Assembly: GCA_011799875.1 (NCBI GenBank)
Contig: CM022303.1
Coordinates: forward strand, 294,946,362-295,010,361
Direction of reading: 5' to 3'
Origin: Thinopyrum elongatum
Lineage: Eukaryota > Streptophyta > Magnoliopsida > Poales > Poaceae
DNA length: 64,000 nucleotides
In this document: in pieces, positions 34,834 to 45,822 of the stretch
How positions within the stretch are numbered: position 1 is the stretch's first letter
Layout of the letters: the number at the start of each line of letters is the position of its first letter
Position numbers and translations under genes: made by a program
The notes under the pieces: model-generated
The model's input: only the letters and a program-made list of their open reading frames with translations
Told to the model about the DNA's origin: nothing
Database searches by the model: none

Positions 34834-37240
34834 ATGTCTTCAGTGAACTACAAGTCGCATCTCAAGATTCCCATATTCGATGGAAGGACTATCCCTTCTG
34901 GAAGGAGAAGATGAAGATCTATCTTTGAGCTACAGATGATGATATGTGGAACGTGGAACATATCGGGTTCATAGTTGTTATTCCTCAAGCTCCTATAGAT
35001 GAAGAAAAGAAGCTCATTCAACTAGATGCTCAAGCCAAAGATGAAATTGGTGGCCATCTCTCTCATGCTCAATTCCTTCGGTATCGCCAGTGTTAGACTG
35101 CAAAGGAGCTGTGGGATGTGCTCGAAAAGATCAATGAAGGAGTTTCATCTCAGAAAGAGGCCCGGATTGATACTCTTCGGGTGAAGTTCAATCACTTCAA
35201 GCGAATTGGAAATGAAAGCTGTCAGCAAACCTTCGATCGCCTCAGTGACATAGCAAATGAACTTCAACGACTCGGCACCAAAGATATCACCGACCATGAA
35301 CTTGTGAAGAAACTGCTTCGATCGCTTGACACCTCATTTGACATGCTTGTTCTGATGATTCGAGAGCGTCCTGATTTCAAAAGCCTCAACTCAGCTGATG
35401 TCATGGAAAGACTAAACACACACGAGCAACAGGAAAAAGAGAAAAGAGATCTGTATGGCTCAACTCAATGCAAAAATCATGCTCTCAAAGCTGTGGCTGA
35501 TTCCTCCTCCGACGAAAATGCCGAAGAAGGTTCAGATGATCCAGAACGTCTCAGCAAAGATCTCGCACTGATCACGAAATGATTCCAACATTTCCATAAG
35601 AAGAGCCAGTTCCAGGAAAGAAGCTCAAGCAACTCTGCTGGTTCAAAATCTTCAAAACCTGCCGGAGAATACACCTGTTTCAAGTGCAAAAAGCCTGGAC
35701 ACTTCATTTCTGACTGCCCTCTCTGGGAGGCTGAAATCCGTGCAAGTGGAAGATATGACTCGGGTAATCATCGAAGCAAAGGCAAAAGCAAGAACTACGA
35801 CTCCGATGATGAGAAGAAAACAAAGAAGTTCTTCAAGAAAAAGGACAGCTCCACCTCAAAATCATAGTCAAGATCTTCCTCAAAGAATCCTTCCAAGTCC
35901 TCCTCCAACCGCAAGAATACTTCTCGCAAGGCAAAGGCTTACATAGGCAAAGAAATGGATTCTAAAGAAGAAGAATCGTCAGGTTCCGAAGAAGAAGAAG
36001 AATCCAATGAAGATTCCGACTCCGGCATGGCTGGCATAGCATGTGGCTCCTCTACTACGACAAACTTCTTCGGGAATCCTTCAAGTGACGATGAATCTCC
36101 TGCTTACTGCTTCATGGCCAAGGCTTCGAAAGAAAAGGTATCCTCCAAACATCACAAGACTCACTCCAATGATCAATATTCTTCTGATGAGGATGAGCAT
36201 GCTAAGTTGATCAAAATTGCCAATATACAACAAAATTCTCTTGAGAAAATTGAGAAAACCCTCAGGAAATCTGAAGGGTTGTTGGTTGAGGAGATGGAGA
36301 AAAACCAGTCACTGACCGAAGAGTATTCCACTCTCAAGTCATGAATGGATGAACTCTCAACTCGTCATGATTTTCTCTCAGCAGACCACGAAAGATTGAC
36401 CTATGATTACCTGAAAAGGAAACAGGAACTCGAGGCGCTGAGAGAGGCTCATGAGGATTTGATGAAAGAAAATTCTCTTGTCACCCAACAACTTAAAGAG
36501 AAACCTGAATCGTTTGAGCCACCATGTTTAAAATGCATTGAATGAAATAATGCTGAATCATCTGTGAACGCTGACACCTCGATCGAGGAAAATAGTTCTA
36601 TTTCTGATGAAAATGCTAGGTTGAAGGATCTTCTTCGGACAGGAATGTTCAAATCTCTCAAAGGACACCAAACCCTTTGCGATGTTCTGAAGAAATCTAT
36701 TCTTCACAAAAATCCCAGAAAGGAAGGTATCGGTTTCGAAAGGAAACTGAATGAAGATGGTACTTACTAGGAACCACATCAATATCCTCAAACTGTGTGG
36801 GTTCCTGCAAAGAGCAAAATGCTCGACCCAGCATTACTTTCGGGATATAACTCTCCCATTCATGAATATCCTGATGATGATTCCCTGAACAACTATAAGC
36901 TGTTCAAAGATCAACATGGTGAGACTGTTGCTCGCTATGTTGGACCAAACAGCAGAAATGGCCCCCCAAAGAAAGCTATTTGGGTGCCAAAGAAAACTGT
37001 TGATACTCTGCCTGTTTCTACTCGACTAATCTTGCAGGCACAAAGGATTTGAAAGAATGAATATATGCATACAGGATACAATCATTATGCTCATTCATCT
37101 GCAAAGAATTTCAATGCTTACTCTTTCAATTATACTCGCTCCTCATCGAGTAACAACTATGCTTATCGAAAGAAAACCCATCCTGCTTGTTCATCTATTT
37201 CGAAGCCACCTGCAAAGATGTGGGTGGTTAAGAAAGCCTA
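34834..37240 (+). pseudogene. gag: Copia gag, broken
   Basis: Starts MSSVNYKSHLKIPIFDG at 34834. A 1-bp deletion near 34880 shifts the frame; from there one frame runs to about 37240 with stops near 34927, 35097, 35581, 35865, 36343, 36543, 36768 and 37050. The N-terminal Gag domain includes TAKELWDVLEKINEG and LLRSLDTSFDMLV. The zinc knuckle CFKCKKPGHFISDCP is at 35676-35717. An acidic/serine-rich segment (KEEESSGSEEEEES) and a coiled coil (36200-36520) follow, then WVPKK-type segments near 36795-37000. The length of about 800 codons is typical of Sireviruses. It would form the particle and bind RNA. Confidence 0.85.
35676..35717 (+). other. Gag zinc knuckle CX2CX4HX4C
   Basis: All four metal ligands present: C-F-K-C, then H and C in GHFISDC. 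RNA-binding nucleocapsid motif. Confidence 0.9.
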
Positions 37241-37270
37241 ATTCTTCTGCAGGACTATGTCTCCTGGTGT

Positions 37271-38720
37271 ACTGAATGGATTATGGACAGTGGATGCACT
37301 AGTCATATGACCGGAGACAAGTCATTGGTTGTCGGCCCCAACTTAACTGCTTCTCCTCTGAAGTATATCACTTTTGGCGACAACAACAAAGGAAAGGTAA
37401 TTGGGCTAGGTAAAATTGCTATCTCCAAGGATAAGTCTATTGATGATGTGTTGCTTGTTCAATCCCTTGGATTCAATCTCATGTCAGTTGGCAAGCTATG
37501 TGATTTGGGCATGCTAGTCTTATTCTCTATTTCCAAATGCATTGTCTTCATGGTCTCTGACCATTCCTTCATCTTTGAGGGAATTAGAAAAGGTGATCTT
37601 TATATTGTGGATTTTTCTAAGGGTCCCTCAGTCCAAACTTGTTTGCTTGCAAAAGCAACCGAAGGATGGCTGTGGCACCGCAGACTTGGTCATGCAGGTA
37701 TGAGAAATTTACAGACTCTGATGAAGAAAAATCATCTCCGTGGCATTCCTGATGTAAAATTCGACAAGAATCATCTTTGTGCTGCTTGCTAAGCTGGTAA
37801 ATTGGCTAAGAAGCATCATTCATCAAAGACAGCCATGACCACAACAAGACCACTGGAAATTCTTCACATGGATTTATTCGGTCCTCAGAATTATGCAAGC
37901 TTTGGTGGCAGTCACTATGGTCTGGTTGTTGTTGATGATTTCTCTCGATATACTTGGGTATTCTTTCTCGAAGACAAGACTTGTACTCAAGATATCTTCA
38001 AAAGCTTCGCTAAGAAGGCCTAGAATGAATATGATGTGCGAATCAAGCACGTCAGAAGTGACAATGGAATTGAGTTCAAAAATACTCACATTGCTGAATT
38101 CCTCGATGAACACAGTATTACTCATGAGTTCTCTGCTGCATACACTCCCCAACAAAATGGTGTTGTTGAACGAAAGAACATGACTCTCATTGAAATGGCA
38201 AGAACTATGCTCAGTGAGTATAAAACTCCCATTCGCTTCTGGGCTGATGCTATTAACACTACATGTCATGTTATCAATCGTGTTTATCTTCACAAGTTCC
38301 TTAAGAAAACTTCATATGAGCTTATCACTGGCAAGAAACCAAATGTTTCTTATCTGCGTGTTTTTGATGTACCTTGTTACACTCTTGATATGAATCATTC
38401 TTCCAAGTTTGCACCTAAGGCACATGAAGGCTTTCTTCTTGCTTATGGCTCAAACTCGCATACGTATCATGTCTATAACTCTCACCACATGAAAGTTATG
38501 GTAATGGTAAATGTGCGATTTGATGAATCTAACGAATCTCAAAATGAGCACCTGCCAAATGTGATAGATGAACCATTGATATCGGATGCTATTCGGCAAA
38601 TGGCAATTGGGAGCATCAAGCATGTTGAAGGAAATGTACCTGAGTCATCCGACGATGATGCTCCTATGACTCGAAGCAGAACTCATCAAGCCACTGCTGA
38701 AGCAAATGCTCCTCCGAATG
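37271..38720 (+). pseudogene. pol: Copia pol, protease and integrase part
   Basis: Single frame with stops at 37790-37792 (TAA) and 38021-38023 (TAG). The protease active site WIMDSGCTSHMTG is at about 37277-37315. The integrase zinc region has WHRRLGHAG (about 37672) and a C-x2-C at 37780-37790. The integrase core holds the DDE triad: Asp in HMDLFGP (37868), Asp in VRSDNGIEF (38050) and Glu in NGVVERKN (38158). FWADAINTTCHVINRV and the KPNVSYLRVFD stretch follow. The frame is lost near 38720. Both stops would be restored as glutamine by T-to-C, so they look like C-to-T decay. The frame differs by one from gag; whether that is natural or a mutation cannot be told from one copy. Confidence 0.88.
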
Positions 38721-38832
38721 AAATGAGAATCAAGATCAAAATGCCAATCAAAATGGCAATCCTGAAGGAAATGATGACACAAATACTGATGTTGATGATA
38801 ATGACCATCACGAAGAAAATGCTCATCCTCGT

Positions 38833-40506
38833 GTGGCAAATCGAGTTGATCCATCACTAATTCTCAATGAAATTGAGAATCCAGGTTATCGACCCACAAC
38901 TCGTTCACACACTCGTTTGTCTAACTACTGTGGCAGTTTCTCCTTTGTTTCACTGGCAGAACCTACCAAATATGAAGAAGCCATGAATGATCCAGACTGT
39001 ATGAATGCCATGCAAGAGGAGCTGGTGCAATTCGAATTGAATGATGTATGGGAACTGGTTGACAAACCGAATCCCAAGAAGCAGAATATCATCGGCACAA
39101 AATGGATCTTCCGCAACAAGGAAGATGAAAATGGTATTGTGGTAAGATACAAAGCACGGCTGGTTGCTCAAGGGTACACACAGGTAGAAGGTATTGATTT
39201 CGGTGAAACATATGCTCCTGTTGCACGCCTTGAGGCAATTTGCATTCTCCTTGCTTATGCAAATTACAATGATATCTTGCTATATCAAATGGATGTGAAA
39301 AGTGCTTTCCTCATTGGTGAAATTGATGAGGAAGTCTATGTTAGACAGCCACCTGGCTTTGAATGCCCTGAGTTTCCTAACAAAGTTTTCAGGTTGAAGA
39401 AAGCTTTATATGGGCTGAAGCAAGCCCCTCGAGCTTGGTATGACACCCTGAAGAAGTTTTTGCTCGACAAAGGGTTCAAACCAGGATCCACAGATCCCAC
39501 ACTTTTCACTCATGCAGTTGACAAAGATTTATTCGTCTGTCAAATCTATGTGGATGATATTATCTTCGGCTGTACTAACAATGCGTGCAGCTTAGAATTC
39601 GGGAAAATGATGTCCGATAAATATCAAATGTCCATGATGGGTGAACTCAAATTCTTTCTCGGACTGCAAATACGTCAACAAGCAAATGCTATCTTCATTT
39701 CTCAGGAAAAATATCTGAAGGAGTGCCTGAAGAAGTTCAAAATGCAAGATTCCAAAATGAAGGGCTATAAAACTCCAATGCCCATGAATGGTAAGCTAGA
39801 TGCAGATGTGTACGGTAAGGATTACGATCAGAAAGCCTATCGTTCGATGGTTGGATCTCTTCTTTGCCTATGTGCATCCAGACCTGACATTATGTTGAGT
39901 GTTTGCATGTGTGCCTGCTATCAAGCTGCACCGAAAGAATCACATCACCAAGCGGTCAAGCACATTCTGAGATATTTGGCTCACACCCCCACCTTAGGTT
40001 TATGGTATCCTAAGGGAGCACATTTTGATCTTGTTGGATATTCAGGCTCAGATTGGGCTGGTGACTTGGTTGATAGGAAATCTACTTCAGGGACATGTCA
40101 TTTCCTCGGTAGATCATTGGTCTGTTGGTCTTCAAGGAAGCATAATTGCGTATCATTGTCTACGGCTAAGGCTGAATATATTGCTGCTGGCTCTTGTTGC
40201 ACTCAGTTATTGTGGATGAAGCAAACACTGAAGGATTATGGCATCAAGGTCAAGCATATCCCTCTATATTGTGATAATGAGAGTGCCATCAAAATTGCAC
40301 ACAATCCTGTGCATCACTTTCGCACTAAGCACATTGCCATCAGACATCACTTTATTCGCGATCATGTGGCCCGAGAGGATATTGTCATCAATCACGTCAA
40401 GACCGAAGATAATCTCGCTGACATTTTCACTAAGCCTCTCAACAAGAAAAGATTCTATGCGTTATGGTGCGAGCTAAATATCCTAGACCTCGCAAACGTG
40501 CAGTAA
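38833..40506 (+). CDS. pol: Copia pol, reverse transcriptase and RNase H, open
   Basis: 557 open codons, the best-preserved coding block in the window. The RT opens with WELVDKPNPKKQNIIGTKW and has YKARLVAQGYTQ, FGETYAPVARLE, the first catalytic Asp in YQMDVKSAFL, VYVRQPPGFE, ALYGLKQAPRAWY and the catalytic YVDD in CQIYVDDIIFG (about 39545-39575). RNase H follows with GYSGSDWAGD, STSGTCHFLG, LSTAKAEYIA and CDNESAIKI, and ends near TEDNLADIFTKPL. It is only the C-terminal part of a polyprotein: the upstream frame is shifted near 38720 and broken by stops, so no complete Pol can be made from this copy. Confidence 0.92.
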   Translation: MANRVDPSLILNEIENPGYRPTTRSHTRLSNYCGSFSFVSLAEPTKYEEAMNDPDCMNAMQEELVQFELNDVWELVDKPNPKKQNIIGTKWIFRNKEDENGIVVRYKARLVAQGYTQVEGIDFGETYAPVARLEAICILLAYANYNDILLYQMDVKSAFLIGEIDEEVYVRQPPGFECPEFPNKVFRLKKALYGLKQAPRAWYDTLKKFLLDKGFKPGSTDPTLFTHAVDKDLFVCQIYVDDIIFGCTNNACSLEFGKMMSDKYQMSMMGELKFFLGLQIRQQANAIFISQEKYLKECLKKFKMQDSKMKGYKTPMPMNGKLDADVYGKDYDQKAYRSMVGSLLCLCASRPDIMLSVCMCACYQAAPKESHHQAVKHILRYLAHTPTLGLWYPKGAHFDLVGYSGSDWAGDLVDRKSTSGTCHFLGRSLVCWSSRKHNCVSLSTAKAEYIAAGSCCTQLLWMKQTLKDYGIKVKHIPLYCDNESAIKIAHNPVHHFRTKHIAIRHHFIRDHVAREDIVINHVKTEDNLADIFTKPLNKKRFYALWCELNILDLANVQ

Positions 40507-41100
40507 GCTAGACTCAGCACCCGTGCTAACACTTTCACATCTTTAAAGGAATGGGTGCATAACACTCGAAGAGTCTGAAACTTTCGACAAAGTGAAAGTT
40601 TCTTTCTGAGAGTGAATACATTAACGAAGAACTAGACTAACCGGGTGCCACGATAATTGTGCGACACTCGGGGTCATACAGTTCTTATAAGGTGGGTTAG
40701 GCCACCACAATTTTCTTTCGTTGATTTTTTCTTCGATTCGTTGGATTTGAGTTCTGTCCGAATGCATTTCTCTCATAGCTATTTGCTCGTTTGCTTGTGT
40801 TCTTTGCTGAGTGAAATGCCAAGGACCCTGTTTTTCCCTTTGATCTATCTCTTCCAGTCTATGTTGATCCGTTGCAAATGCTCAAATTTATCTGGAACGA
40901 AACTTATCTGGTGTCCTTGACCATGATTAAGATTTGGTCCGAACATTAATCTATTTTGGCGAAAGCTGTCCGAAATTTGGGATTTCCTGCCCAAGTCAAG
41001 ACCACGATCTTTGATGGTTGCCACGTGCAACACATCAACTGCCAGTTCATCCTATCCGTTGAATCGCAATCATCTCTGGCTAGAGACCATCCAATCAAAA
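40507..41100 (+). other. Copia post-pol region, non-coding
   Basis: Between the pol stop and the promoter-like segment. No ORF or known motif recognised. Short repeated gaaagtttc / cgaaagtttc-type motifs near 40575-40600. Confidence 0.55.
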
Positions 41101-41128
41101 ACCTCGGCGTGCGGTTATTTTCTTTGCC

Positions 41129-41136
41129 TATATAAA
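41129..41136 (+). promoter_or_regulatory. Internal TATA box upstream of Copia third ORF
   Basis: tatataaa followed by ctgcaccgc, then a pyrimidine-rich leader (41150-41200) rich in ctcctcttctct, as in plant promoters. It lies 618 bp before the third ORF's ATG and far from either LTR. Promoter function is inferred. Confidence 0.55.
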
Positions 41137-41339
41137 CTGCACCGCACCCTTCATCCTCCTTTACCTTCTTTCTCCTCTCTCTCCACCGAAACCCTCGTCG
41201 TAGTGCTCCTCCTTGAGCTCAACGCCAATGACCCCTTCGTCGCTTAGCTGCCAGAAAGAGGTCACCGGAGTCATTCCACGCTGCTGCGGGACATCTTCTT
41301 CCTCGCGCCACCGTAGTTGCTGCACGTCACTGAGCTAGG

Positions 41340-41713
41340 GTACGTGTAGTTCGTACTCGTACTTCCTTTCTTCTGATTCGATTTCATCCGTGGTTAATTT
41401 TCATCGATTTTACCGCATATCTTAGATCTAGGCTTTTACTTCTCTAGTGCGGATGTGGTTTGTAGTTATTCCTTGCATCCGAATCCGTCAGATCTAGGGT
41501 TTGTGTTATGCTTCGCTCGAATGAAATGCCTAGCTCGCTGACTAGTATTCTTCTTCAGACCTACTAGCTCGATCTATATGTTTCATTCTTTCGAAACATC
41601 TCTCAAAATCTGCATCTGATTCCTCCTCAAATTGTTTTTGTTCGAGAAAATCTTTCGCTATGAGCATTTGTGACCCTGTCCCCATTGTCCCTCGTACCTA
41701 CTCTCTTTCACAG
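41340..41713 (+). other. Candidate 5'-UTR intron before Copia third ORF
   Basis: Donor CTAGG/GTACGTG at 41340 and acceptor ctctctttcacag/GTC ending at 41713, 374 bp, T-rich inside (for example 41380-41410 and 41625-41645). The exon after it carries the ATG at 41754 within 40 bases. Inferred from signal quality and base composition. Confidence 0.5.
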
Positions 41714-41753
41714 GTCAATGTAGTCTGTTGAAGATTCTGCTAAGATACACAGT

Positions 41754-43245
41754 ATGGCTGATGATGAAGAGGCTTTCATGGGAATAGCTGACGAATCTAA
41801 AGAGCCAAAGGGCCCAACGGTAGGCCCATCCACTAGCAAAAGAAAGCGAGCTGAACAAAATGCAAATGAACAAGAAGCAGATGCACTGAAGAAGAGGAGA
41901 GTTGGTAGGCAACCACTCAAAAACACAGCTGAGCTTGTCTCTCATGATGAGTACAACACAGTTCCAGGAGAAGATTCCACTCAGAGAAAAGGACGTGTGC
42001 AAAAGATTCAGCGCCACTGGGTAAGGAATTGGTTTAACTACAAGATGTTCATCCTTGGTACACCAAGAACTTTGCTTTCCATCCCCCATGGGGTGACTGC
42101 CGCGAGATTGGGCTCATCCGGGCAGGTGAACCCCAGCAAAGGCCTCCACCACCTCCTAATGCTCATGAGTCATCCACCAAGACTCCGGACTCTTATCATG
42201 AAGAAAAGGCCAAGCGCCTCAAAAATGCTGAGAAGCGTGCCAAGAAGGCTGCAAAAGTTCAGGCAAAGGAAGAGGAAAATTGTCATCTTATCAAATGAGA
42301 CGTAGAGAAGAAAAAGGCTGAAGGAAAAGACGAACGAAGAACATACATGATCCAAAATCAGCAGCTGTGAAAAAAAAGAGTGCTCCAAGAAAAAGGCCTG
42401 GGAAGCCAGCTGAACCTGAAGGTGATTCTTCTAATCAAGATTATCCTCCTCTCACTCGACAAGAAATTGATGCAACTCTCTCAGAACAAGTGAATGTAAC
42501 TACATCCACTATTCTTCCTGATCTTCGAGCAAGTGCAGTCCCAATTGCACCTCCGAAGAAGATTCAATTGAAGAGAAAGACTCCTGGTACCACTGTCACT
42601 ATGGTTGACAAAGTGAATACTGATCCTCATCCTGATGCAATCAACTTACAAGATTTGGTAGTTGAAGCCCTTGTTGGCTCTGCCAAGCTAGGAGAACAAC
42701 TGCTGAAAGATAAGGTGAAGCAAATCAAAGGGCCAGATGCTAGGCAGAAGGTTCCCAGTTCTGATGCTATGAAAGAAAAAGCTGCACAATTTGCCACGAA
42801 ATTGACTCAACCTCTGGCTTCTATGCCTCCGACCGAGCAAAATGTGGCTCAGACTGCTCCCCCTGCTCCATCTAATGCACAGATTGAAAAAGACTCTGCT
42901 GCACCACATTCTTTTGATCATCAGTTCATTATGGAGTAGCTGGACAGATTTGTTGATGATTTGTTTGATGGAGAAGTGGCATCTTTGCCCATTCCCCCTG
43001 AAGTTACTTCTCAAGCATCTGATCTGATTCAAGATTTGAGAAATCATTCAGTTGAGACCAATGAACTCACCGGCCAACTCAAGGAGCTTGACACCCGTAT
43101 GATGGATGCAAAATCCAAGTTTGTCATAAAGCAACTTGAAGAATCGTATGATGATATCAATAAGGAGTTGAAAGTCCTTCGGCACAAAAGGTTGGGATTT
43201 CATTCGGATCTAGATCAAATCGTTCATAAGATTTGCCTTGATCAC
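41754..43245 (+). pseudogene. Copia third ORF, N-terminal and middle part
   Basis: Starts MADDEEAFMGIADESKE at 41754. A basic, nuclear-signal-like stretch SKRKRAEQ ... LKKRRVGRQ is at residues 26-55. RHWVRNWFNYKM follows, then (after a frameshift near 42100) a Lys/Glu/Ala coiled coil at 42190-42330, a PRKRPGKPAEPEGD linker and, in the next frame, DYPPLTRQEIDATL. A TAG at 42937-42939 (probably from CAG) and DDLFDGEVASLP lead into a second coiled-coil region to 43245, where a solo LTR cuts it. I see no transmembrane segment or signal peptide, so an envelope role is not supported. Function unknown; Sireviruses often carry an extra ORF here. Confidence 0.65.
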
Positions 43246-44829
43246 TGCGACTTCTTGAGCTTGCGTTGGTTTTTCCCTTGAAGAGGAAAGGGTGATGCAA
43301 CAAAGTAGAGATAAGTATTTCCCTCAGTTAAGAACCAAGGTATCAATCCAGTAGGAGATACACGCAAGTCTCCAATCTATGCACCTGCACAAACAATCAA
43401 ACACTTGAACCCAATGCGATAAAGGGGTTGTCAATCCCTTCATGTTCACTTGCAAAGGTGAGATCTGATAGAGATAGATATAAAAGCTTACTAAAACATA
43501 AAACAAAATAAAAGTAAATAAATTGCAGCAAGGTATTTTTGGGTTTTTTGGTTTATAGATCTGAAAATATATGATGGAAAATAGACCCGGGGGCCATAGG
43601 TTTCACTAGAGGCTTCTCTCTTGAAGGCAAACAATATGGTGGGTGAACAAACTACTGTCGAGCAATTGATAGAAAAGCGCAAAGTTATGACGATATCCAA
43701 GGCAATGATTATGAATATAGGCATCACGTCCGTGTCAAGTAGACCGACTCCTGCCTGCATCTACTACTATTACTCCACACATCGACCACTATCTTGCATG
43801 CATCTAGAGTATTAAGTTTAAAAGAACGGAGTAACACCTTAAGTAAGATGACATGATGTAGAGGGATAAAATCAAGCAATATGATGAAAACCCCATCTTT
43901 TTACCCTTGATGGCAACAATACAATACGTGCCTCGCTACCCCTACTTTGTCACTGGGTGAGGACACCGCAAGATTGAACCCAAAACTAAGCACCTCTCCC
44001 ATTGCAAGAAGAACCAATCTAGTTGGCCAAACCAAACCGATAATTCAAAGAGAAATACAAAGATATCAAATCATGCATATAAGGATTCAGAGAAGATTCA
44101 AATAATATTCATAGATAAACTGATCATAAATCCACAATTCATCAGATCTCGACAAACACACCGCAAAAGAATATTACATCAGATAGATCTCCAAGAACAA
44201 TGAGGAGAACATGGTATTGAGGATCAAAGAGAGAGAAGAAGCCATCTTGCTACTAGCTATGGACCCGTAGGTCTGTGGTATACTACTCATGCTTCATCGG
44301 AAGGGCAATAGAGTTGATGTAGAAGCCCTCTGTGATCAAATCCCCCTCCGTCAGGATGCCGAAAAAGGCCCCAAGATGGGATCTCACGGGTACAGAAGGT
44401 TACGGCGGCGGAAAAGTATTTTGGTGGACGCTTCTGGTGGTTTGGGAATATTTCTGAATTTATAGGCCAAAGATTAGGGTTGGAGGACTCCCGTGGGGCC
44501 CACAAGCCAGGGGCGACCCCCTAGGGCATGCCCTGAGGGCTTGTGGAGCCCTCGGGACTCTTCTGCCTTCCTCTCCATGTCCTACGTGTGTCTTCTGGTC
44601 CAAGAGAAATCATCGCGAAAGTTTTATTCCGTTTGGACTCCGTTTGGTATTCCTTTTCTGTAAAACTCAAAAACAAGGAAAAAAAACAGAAACTGGCACT
44701 GGGCTCTAGGTTAATAAGTTAGTCCCAAAAATAATATAAAATATCATATTAATGCATATAAAACATCCAAAACAGATAATATAATAGCATGGAACAATCA
44801 AAAATTATAGATACGTTGGAGACGTATCA
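43246..44829 (-). repeat. WHAM/Wilma-like solo LTR inside Copia third ORF
   Basis: 1584 bp from tgcgacttcttgagc to gagacgtatca (element sense TGATACGTCTCC to AAGTCGCA). TATA-like ctataaat in minus sense near 44459-44466. No primer-binding site or polypurine tract beside it, so it is a solo LTR. The left flank is atcac; on the right atcac occurs three bases after the LTR end, so the target duplication is probable but not perfect. Confidence 0.85.
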
Positions 44830-44910
44830 AGCATCACCAAGCCGAAGTCCTGATTATCATACTACCTTCAATGGACCCAAGCTACCTAAACGTGATCGTA
44901 TGACGAACAC
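44830..44910 (+). pseudogene. Copia third ORF, short piece between two insertions
   Basis: About 80 bp of the host ORF. One frame is open (SPSRSPDYHTTFNGPKL, KRDRMTN) and runs into the AACAC duplication, after which the same frame continues at 54682. Confidence 0.55.
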
Positions 44911-45822
44911 TGTCATGGGAAACCACAGCCACCTATGGGGCCACGGGCCCCTTTTGGTTCGGCAGGGGGACTGAGCATGTTGCACAAAGAGCGGAGGAGC
45001 GCAGCGCAGTGCGACAGAGATCACACGGGCAGTTTTACCCAGGTTCAGGCCGCCGCGAGGCGTAAAACCCTGCTCCTGCTTTGGTGGATTGATGGTGGAT
45101 GGTGGTGGAAATGCAGCGCTCTTGCGCGGCAGCGTGGCCTCGGGGCGAGAGCAGCTACCGCGTACGAGTGTACAAGGGTCTGAATCCTTTCTATGGTTGC
45201 CATGGGCCTCCTTTTATAGATCAAGGGGTCACCACAGTGGCAAATCAGTCATTGTGTACTGATTAGATAGCAAATAGTGCTATCATATCTACTCTGCAGA
45301 CAGAGCAGTACGCATTAAATGCGCCACTTAGTGTCACATCATGGCCTGCCCGGCACGGCCTGCCGGGCTATTTGGCCACCTTCTCTCCTGTCTGCATGGC
45401 ACGTCGCTGGACGGGTGTCATTTGGAGGTGATTCATGTAGGAAATGGCTGCCATGTGGCAAAAGGCAGCCACTTAGTCATCTTGGGGCTTGACACCGCAC
45501 CGATCGATGACTTGCGTCACTATGAGGCGGGGCGGTGAAGCCTTGGCGGGGTATTTTGCCTTCGTAGGACCCAGCAAGCCTACCGGGGCGGTCTTGAGGC
45601 TTGCTTTCGGGGCAACCTTGACCTTGCCAGGCTCTCCTGCCCGGCAAGGGAGGTTTTCCCTTAGCGGTGTCTTGCTCCTTGGCTTGTCCTGGTCTTCTCA
45701 ATCCGCCCTTTGATTCCTCAAAGAGCCTATTTCTTCATATTGGCCTTGTCTTGGATGTTGCAATCTTGATCTTGGGCCTGTGCACGGTCCGGGCAACAGG
45801 CCTAGGGTTTGTTGCACCGACA
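44911..45822 (-). repeat. Tat-type Gypsy LTR 1 (3' LTR)
   Basis: 912 bp from tgtcatgggaaac to gcaccgaca. TATA box in minus sense at 45212-45219 (CTATAAAA, followed by ggaggc). The polypurine tract lies directly right of it: minus strand cccgggggctcc before TGTCGG. Confidence 0.9.

Noticed and set aside
41754..43245. Envelope protein for the Copia third ORF
   Set aside because: No signal peptide, membrane anchor or glycosylation-rich ectodomain visible; basic and coiled-coil composition instead.
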